NCBI GenBank assembly: GCA_022574185.1
Contig: JACZSM010000004.1
Span: 1-64,000, forward strand
Origin: Pseudomonadota bacterium
Lineage (GTDB): Bacteria; Pseudomonadota; Gammaproteobacteria; Steroidobacterales; Woeseiaceae
DNA: 64,000 nt
Reading direction: 5' to 3'
The notes under the pieces were generated by a model, which was given only the letters and a program-made list of their open reading frames with translations, made no database searches and was not told the DNA's origin. The position numbers and the translations under genes are program-made. Positions 52,664 through 61,412 of this stretch are shown one piece after another. The stretch's first letter is position 1. Each line of letters starts with the position of its first letter.

Positions 52664-54307
52664 ATGACAGCAGAACGTGAGTCGATGGAATTCGATGTGG
52701 TCATTGTGGGTGGTGGCCCGTCGGGACTCGCTGCTGCGTGTCGCCTGATGCAACTCGATGCTGATTTGTCCGTCGTCGTGCTTGAGAAAGGTTCCGAAAT
52801 CGGGGCGCACATTTTATCCGGCAATGTGTTCGAGCCAACAGGGCTCAACGAGTTGTTTCCCGATTGGCAGGACAAGGGCGCGCCCGTCACGATTTCCATC
52901 ACAGGCGATCACGTCCACTTTCTGCTCAGCGAGTCGAAGTCGATCCGTGTTCCCGCGCTGTTCGTGCCACGTCCCATGCATAACAAGGGTAACTACATCA
53001 TCAGCCTGGGCGGGCTGTGCCAGTGGCTCGGCGAGCAGGCCGAGGCAATGGGAGTCAACGTATTTCCGGGATTCGCGGCAGCAGAAGTTCTCTATGACGA
53101 CGAGGGCCGGGTGACAGGTGTTGCGACAAGCGACATGGGCATTGCCAAAGATGGACAGCAGAAGGCGGGCTACCAGCCTGGATATGAGTTGCTGGGCAAG
53201 TACACGATTTTTGCCGAAGGCTGCCACGGCAATCTTGGGCAACAGTTGATGGAGCGTTTTGATCTGCGACAGAATGCGGACCCGCAGCACTACGGCATTG
53301 GCCTCAAGGAAATCTGGGAGATCGATGCAGACAAACACGACGCAGGGCTGGTCGTGCACACGGCCGGCTGGCCGCTCGACAATCACACCGAGGGCGGTGG
53401 ATTTCTTTATCACGCGGCAGACAACCGGGTGTTCCTGGGGCTCATCATTGCGCTCAATTACCAGAATCCACACCTGTCGGTGTTCGAGGAATTTCAACGC
53501 TGGAAGCAACATCCGAAAATTCGACAATACCTCGAGGGCGGCAAACGCATCTCCTATGGTGCGCGAGCCGTTAACAAGGGTGGCTTGCAGTCCTTACCGA
53601 AGCTCGCGTTTCCAGGCGGCATGCTGGTCGGCTGCGATGCAGGATTTCTCAATGGTGTGAAAATCAAAGGTGCACATACGGCCATCAAAACGGGGATGCT
53701 GGCGGCCGAAAGCGTGCAGCGGGCTTTATCTTCAGGCGATGCCGGTCAATCGGAGCTCGAAGACTACGAGGAAAATGTCAAAGCGTCCTGGGTCTACAAG
53801 GAACTCCACAGCGGGCGTAATTTCGGGCCCGGACTCGCCAAATTCGGTACGTTTCTTGGCGCGGCATTCACGTTCATCGACCAGAATATTTTCTTCGGCA
53901 AGCTGCCATTTACGTGGCACAACAAGATGCCCGATCACGAAATGCTTACTAAAGCGAGCGATGCCGCTGTGATCGAATATCCAAAACCCGATGGTGTCAT
54001 CAGTTTCGATCTGAATTCGTCGTTGTTCCTGTCAAGCACAAACCACGAAGAAGACCAGCCCGTGCACCTGACGCTCAGGGATGATTCTGTGCCGGTCGCT
54101 TACAACCTGCCCATGTTTGACGAACCGGCGCAACGATACTGTCCGGCTGGCGTGTACGAGATTGTTGAAGAGAGCGGTCAGAAAGTCTTTCGCATCAATG
54201 CGCAAAATTGCGTGCACTGCAAGACCTGCGACATCAAGGACCCGACGCAAAATATCGTCTGGACCGTGCCCGAGGGCGGCGGCGGCCCGAACTACAGCGG
54301 TATGTAA
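52664..54307 (+). CDS. etfD: Electron transfer flavoprotein-ubiquinone oxidoreductase
   Basis: This 547-residue inner-membrane-associated iron-sulfur flavoprotein moves electrons from ETF (reduced by the acyl-CoA dehydrogenases) to ubiquinone. The FAD motif VVIVGGGPSGLAAACRLMQL is near the N-terminus. The quinone-site and membrane surface segments are TVSITGDH-like (VTISITGDHVHFLL) and SLPKLAFPGGMLVGCDAGFL. The C-terminal 4Fe-4S cluster motif is CVHCKTCDIKDPTQNI with a further cysteine in RYCPAGVYEI. It links the window's fatty-acid genes to respiration. The ETF subunits themselves are not in the window. Confidence 0.95.
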   Translation: MTAERESMEFDVVIVGGGPSGLAAACRLMQLDADLSVVVLEKGSEIGAHILSGNVFEPTGLNELFPDWQDKGAPVTISITGDHVHFLLSESKSIRVPALFVPRPMHNKGNYIISLGGLCQWLGEQAEAMGVNVFPGFAAAEVLYDDEGRVTGVATSDMGIAKDGQQKAGYQPGYELLGKYTIFAEGCHGNLGQQLMERFDLRQNADPQHYGIGLKEIWEIDADKHDAGLVVHTAGWPLDNHTEGGGFLYHAADNRVFLGLIIALNYQNPHLSVFEEFQRWKQHPKIRQYLEGGKRISYGARAVNKGGLQSLPKLAFPGGMLVGCDAGFLNGVKIKGAHTAIKTGMLAAESVQRALSSGDAGQSELEDYEENVKASWVYKELHSGRNFGPGLAKFGTFLGAAFTFIDQNIFFGKLPFTWHNKMPDHEMLTKASDAAVIEYPKPDGVISFDLNSSLFLSSTNHEEDQPVHLTLRDDSVPVAYNLPMFDEPAQRYCPAGVYEIVEESGQKVFRINAQNCVHCKTCDIKDPTQNIVWTVPEGGGGPNYSGM

Positions 54308-54314
54308 TAGCAGC

Positions 54315-54432
54315 TGTTGGAGCCCGCCATGCGGGCGAATTTCACCGGACGTCGTGGTAATCGCACGGTCCGATCGTTAGCATTTCACCAAACGGTTGGT
54401 CCACTATTCTATTTGTACGGCGGACTCCAACA
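54315..54432. repeat. REP-like palindromic repeat, copy 5
   Basis: The left arm TGTTGGAGCCCGCCATGCGG begins at 54315, followed by the family loop TTCACCGGACGTCG. The right side is degenerate and longer, closing with GTACGGCGGACTCCAACA up to 54432. It lies between the convergent ETF-quinone oxidoreductase and SDR genes. The host gene here uses its own TAA stop 8 bases earlier, unlike copies 1-3. Confidence 0.75.
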
Positions 54433-54462
54433 GGCGCACTCCTCGCAACCCGGTGCGCAGGT

Positions 54463-55230
54463 CTATTTTGGCTGCATTCGTATGGCGCCGTCGACGCGGA
54501 TCGTTTCGCCATTGACCATGGTGGTGCTGTAGATGAACGCGGCCGTGTCCGCGTATTCTTCGGGCCTGCCGAGTCGCGGCGGAAACGGTATCTGCCGGGC
54601 CAGCGACTCCTGCACTGCATCTGGCATGCTGGCGACCATCGGCGTCAGGAATATTCCGGGGGCGATCGTGTTGACTCGAATGCCGAATTGGGCGAATTCT
54701 CTTGCGATCGGCAACATCATGCCAACGATGCCGCCTTTGGATGCTGAGTACGCAGCCTGGCCGATCTGGCCTTCAAATGCGGCAATTGATGCCGTGCTGA
54801 TAATGACACCGCGTTCGCCGTCTTCGGTCGGATCGTTGTGTTGCATGAATGCAGCGGCTTCCTTGGTCACATTGAAGCTGCCAACCAGGTTGACCTGAAT
54901 CACCTTGTTGAAGTTCTCGCTTGGCCATGGACCATCGCGTCCCAGCGTGCGTCCCGCCGTTGCGATGCCAGCACAATTAACGGCAAACGTGATGCCGCCC
55001 ATGATTTCGTTGGCTTGCTTCATGACGGTCTTTACAGAAATTTCATCGGCCACATCAGTCTTTTGAAATGCAGCGCGTTCACCCAGCGTGGCTGCGCTGG
55101 CTGCGCCTTGTTCGTCATTGATATCGAGCAGTACGACCTGCCCTCCCGCGTCGATGACCCGTTGCGCGGTGGCAAATCCGAGTCCCGATGCACCGCCCGT
55201 AATGACGGCCTTCGCAATTGCTAGGTCCAT
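54463..55230 (-). CDS. 3-hydroxyacyl-CoA dehydrogenase (SDR type II)
   Basis: This 255-residue SDR keeps all catalytic features, [44 protein letters not shown] followed by SKGGIVGMM (serine, YxxxK), unlike the SDR at 42677-43426. It resembles 17beta-HSD10/type II hydroxyacyl-CoA dehydrogenases ([42 protein letters not shown]). It would oxidise 3-hydroxyacyl-CoA with NAD. It lies 12 bases downstream of the thiolase gene on the same strand, forming a beta-oxidation unit. Confidence 0.93.
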   Translation of the reverse strand: MDLAIAKAVITGGASGLGFATAQRVIDAGGQVVLLDINDEQGAASAATLGERAAFQKTDVADEISVKTVMKQANEIMGGITFAVNCAGIATAGRTLGRDGPWPSENFNKVIQVNLVGSFNVTKEAAAFMQHNDPTEDGERGVIISTASIAAFEGQIGQAAYSASKGGIVGMMLPIAREFAQFGIRVNTIAPGIFLTPMVASMPDAVQESLARQIPFPPRLGRPEEYADTAAFIYSTTMVNGETIRVDGAIRMQPK

Positions 55231-55242
55231 TACTTTCTGCCT

Positions 55243-56424
55243 TTAGATAATTTCGATTCCGATTGCAACAGCCTCGCCGCCGCCGATGCAGAGCGTTGCC
55301 ACTCCGCGTCTTAACTTACGCGCTATCAATGCTTGCAATAAAGTCGTTGTGATGCGAGCACCGGACGCACCGATCGGATGCCCCAATGCGCATGCGCCGC
55401 CATTCACGTTGACCTTCGCGTGATCGATGCCGACATCGACCATGGCAGCCATTGTCACGACGGCGAAAGCCTCGTTGATCTCATACAGGTCAACGTTGTC
55501 AGGATTCCAGCCGAGCATCGTGTGCAGGATCCTGATCGCCGATACCGGCGCCGTCGTGAACCAGGCAGGCTCTTGCGCGAAGCTCGAGTGTCCCAGGATC
55601 CGTGCGATCGGTTCGAGGCGACGTTTTTCTGCCTCTGATGCCGCCATCAGGACCAAGGCAGAGGCGCCGTCGGCAATCGACGATGAACTCGCGGCAGTGA
55701 CCGTACCGTCGGATCGAAACGCGGCACGCAAGGTCGGAATTTTGTCGATGTCGACGGTTCCGGGAATTTCATCCTGTGTAACGATTAGCTCGCCCTTGCG
55801 GGTCTTTACGGTAACGGGCACGATCTCGGCGGCAAACGCGCCGTCTGCGTCTGCGTTCTTCGCGCGTGTGACCGACTCGATCGCGAACGCGTCCTGCTGT
55901 TCGCGGGAAAAGCCGTACTTATCCGCCGTGTTCTCCGCAAAATGTCCCATCATCTCGCCTTCGTACGGGTCCTGCAGGCCGTCGTAAAACATGTGGTCAA
56001 TGACTTCCTGGTGTCCCATGCGATAGCCGCTGCGTGCTTTGGGTAACAGGTAGGGGGCATTACTCATCGATTCGAAGCCCCCGGCGACCACGATCGATGT
56101 GCTCTTGGCCAGCAGAAGATCGTGGCCGAGCATGATCGCTTGCATGCCGGAGCCGCACATCTTGTTAACGGTCGTGCAGGGTGTGCCGACCGGGATGCCT
56201 GCGGCGAGCGCCGCCTGCCGCGCAGGTGCCTGGCCAAGACCGGCCGACAATACACAACCCATCAACACCTGGCCGACATCGGCGGCGTCGATTCCCGACG
56301 CCGCGATCGCGCCGGCGATTGCTGCAGCGCCGAGTGCCGGGGCAGTCGTGCCGGCCAGTGCGCCCTGGAATGTGCCGATTGGCGTGCGATTTGCGGCAAC
56401 GATAACGATGCGGTCAGTACTCAT
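55243..56424 (-). CDS. Acetyl-CoA acetyltransferase (thiolase)
   Basis: This 393-residue thiolase cleaves 3-ketoacyl-CoA or condenses acetyl-CoA. The N-terminal active cysteine is in TVNKMCGSGMQAIM, the histidine in GHPIGASGARI and the second cysteine in TLCIGGGEAVAI. The start MSTDRIVIVAANRTPIGTFQ at 56422-56424 matches family members and overlaps the plsC stop region by 4 bases; a frame from 56472 adds 16 residues. It is coupled to the hydroxyacyl-CoA dehydrogenase downstream. Confidence 0.94.
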   Translation of the reverse strand: MSTDRIVIVAANRTPIGTFQGALAGTTAPALGAAAIAGAIAASGIDAADVGQVLMGCVLSAGLGQAPARQAALAAGIPVGTPCTTVNKMCGSGMQAIMLGHDLLLAKSTSIVVAGGFESMSNAPYLLPKARSGYRMGHQEVIDHMFYDGLQDPYEGEMMGHFAENTADKYGFSREQQDAFAIESVTRAKNADADGAFAAEIVPVTVKTRKGELIVTQDEIPGTVDIDKIPTLRAAFRSDGTVTAASSSSIADGASALVLMAASEAEKRRLEPIARILGHSSFAQEPAWFTTAPVSAIRILHTMLGWNPDNVDLYEINEAFAVVTMAAMVDVGIDHAKVNVNGGACALGHPIGASGARITTTLLQALIARKLRRGVATLCIGGGEAVAIGIEII

Positions 56425-57206
56425 GACTGATCTTCGCCTCTGGTTGCTGAGCCCGACGTGCCGTGTGCACATAGATCGGGCTCGTCAAGGACGTCGAGAA
56501 TTTGTTGTCGGGCCATTTCTGCTAACACCTTGTGATCTTCGAACGCAGGATCGTCGGGCATGATAGGGGGCAGTATATCGATTCGCAGCGGTACCGGCCG
56601 TGGCAGATGTTGCTCGGACGGCAGCATGGCGCGCGTTCCCGATATTGCGATCGGCACCACCGGCATTGCACCCTTGATCGCAGAAACGAACGCGCCCGCC
56701 CGAAATCGGCCGACGCCCGGTTCTTTGATAAACGTCCCCTCGGGAAAAAAGGTAAGCGATTCGCCGTCCTTTGCGGCCATGATTATTTTTCTCGCATCTC
56801 GCGTACTGCCGCCGGTTTCAAATCGTTCAACAAATCGTGATCCGGCGCGCCGCAGAAGAAAGTGCACGAACCAGATGTTTCGCATTTCGCCCTTGATGAC
56901 GAATGAGTAGCGGGCCGGCAAGTATCCCTTGAGCAAAAATCCGTCGACATAGCTCGCGTGATTCGCAACGACGACGCTGTGCCCCTCGGGAACGTTGTCG
57001 AGGCCCCGTACGTCGATCGGGACCCTCGACAGCACGAATATTGATCGTGCAATCGCGGCCAGATAACGGTAACGACGCCCGGGACCCGGGACCAGGAGCG
57101 CGACGAGCAGCCCAAGCAGAATGCATCCACCGAATACGATCCATGCGTAGACGCCGAACAAAGCGTCACGAAACCGTATTCGTGTTCCGGGTGATTGGCG
57201 ATTCAT
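56421..57206 (-). CDS. 1-acyl-sn-glycerol-3-phosphate acyltransferase (PlsC-like)
   Basis: This 261-residue membrane-associated acyltransferase makes phosphatidic acid from lysophosphatidate. It has an N-terminal membrane helix (ALFGVYAWIVFGGCILLGLL), the HX4D motif NHASYVDGFLL, the acceptor motif FFPEGTFIKE and PVVPIAISGTR. It is first in a three-gene run with the thiolase and hydroxyacyl-CoA dehydrogenase (4-base overlap). Two CRP-like sites lie in the intergenic region upstream (57207-57496), shared with xerD. Confidence 0.9.
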   Translation of the reverse strand: MNRQSPGTRIRFRDALFGVYAWIVFGGCILLGLLVALLVPGPGRRYRYLAAIARSIFVLSRVPIDVRGLDNVPEGHSVVVANHASYVDGFLLKGYLPARYSFVIKGEMRNIWFVHFLLRRAGSRFVERFETGGSTRDARKIIMAAKDGESLTFFPEGTFIKEPGVGRFRAGAFVSAIKGAMPVVPIAISGTRAMLPSEQHLPRPVPLRIDILPPIMPDDPAFEDHKVLAEMARQQILDVLDEPDLCAHGTSGSATRGEDQS

Positions 57207-57248
57207 CTCTCAATAATGTCCGAAGTGGGCGCGGTGAATGTTGCGCAG

Positions 57249-57264
57249 TGTGACGTAGATCACT
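57249..57264. promoter_or_regulatory. CRP/Vfr-like binding site, plsC-proximal
   Basis: The sequence TGTGACGTAGATCACT matches the CRP consensus TGTGA-N6-TCACA at 9 of 10 defined positions. It lies 43 bases from the plsC start in the divergent plsC-xerD region. Confidence 0.5.
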
Positions 57265-57287
57265 TTATGTTAATGCCTTATAGAATT

Positions 57288-57303
57288 TGTGACAGCGATC
57301 ACG
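57288..57303. promoter_or_regulatory. CRP/Vfr-like binding site, xerD-proximal
   Basis: The sequence TGTGACAGCGATCACG matches TGTGA-N6-TCACA at 9 of 10 defined positions. Its centre is 39 bp from the first site. A TATAGA-type -10-like box lies between the two sites. Confidence 0.5.
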
Positions 57304-57496
57304 CCGATTGCAGGGTATCGTAATCATACTCAAAACCTTGAAAAATCCGTCGCTTGGGCGTCCATTGTGCTGATTGTGAGGCTGACGCGGGGTTCACGCG
57401 CGAGATCAAAAACCGGCGTATGCAACCAGTCTGACGATATGAATGTACAGATCGGCTCTGAGCGCTACACATGCAAAGGATTGCGAGGCCGACAAG

Positions 57497-58438
57497 ATGG
57501 AAATTATGGCTAGTACAGAGCAACACACTACGGAAGCCCAGACCGTTGCACGCTCCGAGGAGTTTGTTGATCGGTTTCTTGACGCGATCTGGATGGAGCG
57601 CGGCCTGTCGAAGAATACGCTCGGAGCTTATCGGGCCGATTTGATGACACTCGGCCGTGGCCTTTCAAAACTAGACAAGTCGATTGATATGGCCGATAAG
57701 GCGGACTTGCTGAAATTCATTGCAGGTCGTGTCGAAGGTGGCGCCAAGCCACGCTCAACGGCGCGACAATTGTCGAGCTTTCGCCGCTTCTTCCGCTACA
57801 TCATGCGTGAGGGACTGCGTGACAATGATCCAACTGCCGATATAGAGATGCCACGCATTGGCCGCTCGTTGCCCAAAACGCTCAGCGAGGACGAAGTGGA
57901 ATCGCTGCTCAATGCACCGAATACCGATGAGCCGCTCGGCCATCGCGATCGTGCGATGCTCGAGCTGTTGTATGCGACCGGACTACGCGTCTCTGAATTG
58001 ATCAATCTTACGCAGTCGCAGGTCAACTTCAATCAGGGTGTGTTGCGAATTATTGGCAAGGGCGATCGTGAGCGGCTGATACCGCTAGGCGATGAATCTC
58101 TACGTTGGCTCAGGGATTTCATCGATGGACCGCGCATGGAAATTCTGCTTGAACGCCAAACCGATTACCTGTTCCCAACACGCCGCGGCGATCGCATGAC
58201 GCGTCAGGCGTTCTGGCACATCATCAAGCGCTACGCCGCGAAAGCCAATATTCGCAAGAAGATGTCACCGCACAGCCTGCGCCACGCCTTTGCGACGCAC
58301 CTGCTCAATCGTGGCGCTGACTTGCGCGTTGTGCAGCTGTTGCTGGGCCACAGTGATCTTTCGACGACACAGATTTACACGCATGTTGCCAGAGAGCGTT
58401 TGAAGGAACTGCATAGCGAGCACCACCCACGAGGCTAG
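57497..58438 (+). CDS. xerD: Site-specific tyrosine recombinase XerD
   Basis: This 313-residue recombinase resolves chromosome dimers at dif together with XerC. The N-terminal SAM-like domain is FLDAIWMERGLSKNTLGAYR. The catalytic domain has R (LLYATGLRVSEL), K (IIGKGDRERLIPLG), HSLRHAFATHLL, LLGHSDLSTTQIYTHV with the tyrosine nucleophile. The start ATG at 57497 has a GAGG site 9 bases upstream; 57443 is open but would add residues not seen in the family. The 290-base upstream gap holds two CRP-like sites. Confidence 0.93.
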   Translation: MEIMASTEQHTTEAQTVARSEEFVDRFLDAIWMERGLSKNTLGAYRADLMTLGRGLSKLDKSIDMADKADLLKFIAGRVEGGAKPRSTARQLSSFRRFFRYIMREGLRDNDPTADIEMPRIGRSLPKTLSEDEVESLLNAPNTDEPLGHRDRAMLELLYATGLRVSELINLTQSQVNFNQGVLRIIGKGDRERLIPLGDESLRWLRDFIDGPRMEILLERQTDYLFPTRRGDRMTRQAFWHIIKRYAAKANIRKKMSPHSLRHAFATHLLNRGADLRVVQLLLGHSDLSTTQIYTHVARERLKELHSEHHPRG

Positions 58439-58545
58439 GGGCCCGTGTCAATCAAAAAAATCCGGGCCAGTGCTACAATCCTGCGCCGGGAACCCTGCTG
58501 AGCCTGGAGGGTCCATAGAAAAAGGGCCTGAAGCCAGGATTATCA

Positions 58546-59307
58546 ATGCATAGCCGTCTTTTCATCAACACAAACATGCGTCTGTTAGCAACTCTTGCGG
58601 CAGCGCTCGTCGTAGCGCCGGCCATGGCCGACGAAGTCAGTGCCGAGCTTGAGCAGGTGCGGCAGAAAGTCGCCGATATGTTCGACTTGATCGGCCCCGA
58701 GGACGTTAGTACGAGCCCGGTCGAGGGCTGGTACATGATTCACAAGGGATCCGTCGTCGTCTATATCTCGGCAGACGGTCGCTACCTGCTGCAAGGCGAC
58801 ATGATCGATCTCGATCAAGATGTCAATCTGAGCGATGCCGCACGCAATGCCGGCCGGCGCGAACTGATGGCATCATTGCGAGACGATCAGGTCATTCTTT
58901 TCTCGCCGGCCGAAGTGAAATATTCGGTGTCGATATTTACCGACGTCGAGTGCACTTATTGCCGGCGCCTGCATAGCCAGATAAATGATTACATGGCGCA
59001 TGGTATCGAAGTCCGCTACCTGTTGTATCCGCGCAATGGCCCAACGTCACGATCGTGGACTACGTCCAAGCAGGTCTGGTGCTCCGAGGATCGCCGCAAT
59101 GCGCTGACAATGGCAAAACTGGATCGCGACTTCTCGTCAGCCAGCTGCGAAACGTCGATGGTTCAGGACCACTATTCTCTGGGTCACGACATCGGCCTGA
59201 GCGGCACGCCCGCCATCGTGCTCGATGATGGCACGTTGATCAGCGGCTACCTGTCTCCCAATCAGCTCAAGGCCCGACTCGATCAGAACGCCTCAGCTAA
59301 ACTCTAG
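58546..59307 (+). CDS. dsbC: Thiol:disulfide interchange protein DsbC
   Basis: This 253-residue periplasmic disulfide isomerase has an N-terminal signal region (MRLLATLAAALVVAPAMAD after a short extension), a dimerisation domain (VSTSPVEGWYMIHKGSVVVY) and a thioredoxin-fold domain with the active site DVECTYCRRLH (C136, C139). The cis-proline loop is GLSGTPAIVLDDG. It fixes wrong disulfides. The first ATG (58546) has an AGGA site 7 bases upstream, which the inner ATG at 58576 lacks. In many gammaproteobacteria it directly follows xerD, as here. Confidence 0.93.
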   Translation: MHSRLFINTNMRLLATLAAALVVAPAMADEVSAELEQVRQKVADMFDLIGPEDVSTSPVEGWYMIHKGSVVVYISADGRYLLQGDMIDLDQDVNLSDAARNAGRRELMASLRDDQVILFSPAEVKYSVSIFTDVECTYCRRLHSQINDYMAHGIEVRYLLYPRNGPTSRSWTTSKQVWCSEDRRNALTMAKLDRDFSSASCETSMVQDHYSLGHDIGLSGTPAIVLDDGTLISGYLSPNQLKARLDQNASAKL

Positions 59308-59341
59308 AATTTCGTTAATGAGAGTGCAATAGCAGATCGGC

Positions 59342-59875
59342 CTAGAATCGCTTGCTGCGCAACTCGTGAACATGCACGCCGTTATTCTGGCCGTCGTCCT
59401 CGAAATATTTCTCCAGCGCATAGCGGCCGCTGCGGAATGCGATATCGTCCCAGGGGATCTCGTCAGCACTGAACATCGCGACCTCCAGGCTTTCCTCGCC
59501 AACGCGGAAATCACCGAGTAGTTTCGCTGTGAAGAAGATGTGTACCTGGCCGGCGTCAACGACGTCGACGGCTGCGAACATGTGCCCGATCTGCACCTCG
59601 GCGCAGGCTTCTTCGAGCGTTTCGCGCGCGGCTCCCTGAGCCAGTGATTCGCCAAGTTCCATGAACCCGGCTGGCACGGTCCAGTATCCGTAGCGAGGTT
59701 GAATTGCGCGCTTACAGAGCAGGATCTTGCCGTCTTTTTCGGGAATGCAGCCGACGACGAGTTTCGGATTCTGATAGTGGACGATGCCGCAGGAATCGCA
59801 AACCCAACGCTCCTGGTTGTCATTATCTGGCACTTTGCGGGATACATGTTTGCCGCAACTGGAGCAATATTTCAT
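59342..59875 (-). CDS. Zinc-ribbon NUDIX hydrolase
   Basis: This 177-residue NUDIX hydrolase has an N-terminal zinc ribbon (YCSSCGKH and WVCDSCGIVHYQNPKLVVGC). The NUDIX box is GFMELGESLAQGAARETLEE followed by A-C-A-E-V, with all glutamates kept. Such proteins hydrolyse nucleoside diphosphates linked to another group, for example NADH or ADP-ribose. It is shorter than NudC (about 260 residues), lacking the N-terminal domain. The gene converges on dsbC, 35 bases away. Confidence 0.9.
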   Translation of the reverse strand: MKYCSSCGKHVSRKVPDNDNQERWVCDSCGIVHYQNPKLVVGCIPEKDGKILLCKRAIQPRYGYWTVPAGFMELGESLAQGAARETLEEACAEVQIGHMFAAVDVVDAGQVHIFFTAKLLGDFRVGEESLEVAMFSADEIPWDDIAFRSGRYALEKYFEDDGQNNGVHVHELRSKRF

Positions 59876-59903
59876 CGTCGGAAAAGTCTGCCTGTGTAAT
59901 GCA

Positions 59904-59990
59904 TGGTGCCGGGAGAGAGAATCGAACTCTCACTCTGTTTCCAGAACCGGATTTTGAGTCCGGCGCGTCTACCAGTTCCGCCACCCCGGC
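59904..59990 (-). tRNA. tRNA-Leu (CAA)
   Basis: The minus-strand sequence from 59990 to 59904 (87 bases) folds as a tRNA with a long variable arm. The acceptor is GCCGGGG with CTCCCGGC, the D arm GCGGAACTGGTAGACGC, and the anticodon loop CTCAAAA gives anticodon CAA. The T arm is GAGTTCGATTC and the CCA end is encoded. It reads codon UUG. Confidence 0.95.
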
Positions 59991-60209
59991 ATGCCTGTGC
60001 GGACAGGGCGAAAACGAGTCACCCCGACCGAAAGGCGCACAGTATATGCGGGGTTTCGCGCCGTCGCCATAGGCATGTGCTGCAGGTGATTGCCAGCGCC
60101 AGGGTCGATCCGTCTGGTAAGTCGATGCAACCATGAGTCCGCCCGGCGATCAAAGTTTTGCCCCAAGATGCGACCTTTCAGAGCGTCAGGGCATCTATGC
60201 TGACGAGAT

Positions 60210-60806
60210 ATGAGTAAATTTGCTGACATCCAGATCGATCCTGGGATTATCAAGCGGGCGGCACGCGGCGATGCGCGCGCCCACGAGATCATCTATCGGG
60301 CATTCGCGACGCCCGTGTACTCGCTGTGTCTGCGATTCACACGCGTACCAGCGCATGCCGAAGATCTCGTGCAAGAGACATTTATCGAGATCATGCGGTC
60401 GGTTGCGAAATTTCGCGGTGAAGCCGCGCTGGGTAGCTGGATTCGCCGCATCGCCGTGTCCAAGGCATTGATGTTCTTGCGCTCTGCCTGGACCAGCCGG
60501 AGCCAATCTTTAGCCGATGATTGGGATGATGTGACGCCAGGCAATGCGGCAAGTCATGGCATTTCAAGCCACCCGGACGAGGCGATCGATCTCGATGCGG
60601 CGCTGGCGAAATTGCCGTCGGTCAGCCGCACCGTGGTTTGGCTACACGATGTTGAAGGATTTACTCACAAAGAGATTGCGAAGTTGATGGGTCGTAGCGA
60701 AAGTTTTTCGAAGTCGCAGTTGTCGAGGGCTTATCGACGATTGCGGCCGTTTCTCGCGGCGAGCAGCGATAGCGCTGAGGAAGGCGCAGCGCTCAGGAGT
60801 TACTGA
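60210..60806 (+). CDS. ECF-type RNA polymerase sigma factor
   Basis: This 198-residue sigma-70 family protein has region 2 (IIYRAFATPVYSLCLRFTRV, HAEDLVQETFIEIMRSVAKF, FRGEAALGSWIRRIAVSKAL) and region 4 (LPSVSRTVVWLHDVEGFTHK followed by EIAKLMGRSESFSKSQL). It would direct polymerase to its own promoter group. It starts the operon sigma, anti-sigma, PDZ protein, with only two bases to the next gene. The intergenic 219 bases before it, after tRNA-Leu, hold no gene. Confidence 0.93.
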   Translation: MSKFADIQIDPGIIKRAARGDARAHEIIYRAFATPVYSLCLRFTRVPAHAEDLVQETFIEIMRSVAKFRGEAALGSWIRRIAVSKALMFLRSAWTSRSQSLADDWDDVTPGNAASHGISSHPDEAIDLDAALAKLPSVSRTVVWLHDVEGFTHKEIAKLMGRSESFSKSQLSRAYRRLRPFLAASSDSAEEGAALRSY

Positions 60807-60808
60807 GA

Positions 60809-61396
60809 ATGACGAATGAAGAAAAGGACGAAGAGATGATTTGCGGAATGACGGCCGGCGAACACGATACGCTACGGCGAGGCCTCAACGAGCTGGTCGA
60901 TACGATGCCGCCACGAATTGTCTGGCGGCGCATTCGTGATCAGGCAGAGGCTGAGGGTCTGCTGCGACGACCTGCATCGCAACGGCCTTCGACATGGTAC
61001 GGCGGTATAGGGCTTGCAGCCGCGGTCGTGCTTGCTGTGATTGTCGTGCCCAAAATAATGAACACGTCAGAGCCTGAGTTCCCCACAGAACCACCGTTGA
61101 CAGCATTGACCAACCAGGTAGTTGAGGTGACGGCACTGCAAGCGCTCATGGTGCAGTCGCAGCAGCTCGAGAGCGATCTTCGCGCACTTCCGGAGGAGCC
61201 GCGTGTGCAGCGGGCCAGCATGATCGCGACCATTGCCGATATTGAGGATCGTGTTGCGGCGATCGATTACCAGCTCAATGATCCGAGCTTCGAAATGAAG
61301 CCGGAAGAGAGAGAGATTTTCTGGCGCGAACGCGTCAGGTTGATGAAATCGCTGCTTCGTTTGCGCTATGCGCAGGCGCAACGATCAGCATTTTGA
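60809..61396 (+). CDS. Membrane-bound anti-sigma factor-like protein
   Basis: This 195-residue protein has a cytoplasmic N-terminal part, one membrane helix at about residues 68-84 (GGIGLAAAVVLAVIVVPKI) and a periplasmic helical part with coiled-coil-like heptads (LMVQSQQLESDLRALPEEPR). The zinc HxxxCxxC motif is absent. It begins two bases after the sigma gene and is followed 16 bases later by the PDZ gene, the order of a sigma/anti-sigma/sensor unit. I infer it holds the sigma factor at the membrane. Confidence 0.75.
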   Translation: MTNEEKDEEMICGMTAGEHDTLRRGLNELVDTMPPRIVWRRIRDQAEAEGLLRRPASQRPSTWYGGIGLAAAVVLAVIVVPKIMNTSEPEFPTEPPLTALTNQVVEVTALQALMVQSQQLESDLRALPEEPRVQRASMIATIADIEDRVAAIDYQLNDPSFEMKPEEREIFWRERVRLMKSLLRLRYAQAQRSAF

Positions 61397-61412
61397 TTAG
61401 GAGATTGAGAAC

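Noticed and set aside
58440-58470. Terminator after xerD
   Set aside because: Only a 6-bp stem (GGCCCG/CGGGCC) with an 18-base loop and no T-run follows; it is not convincing.
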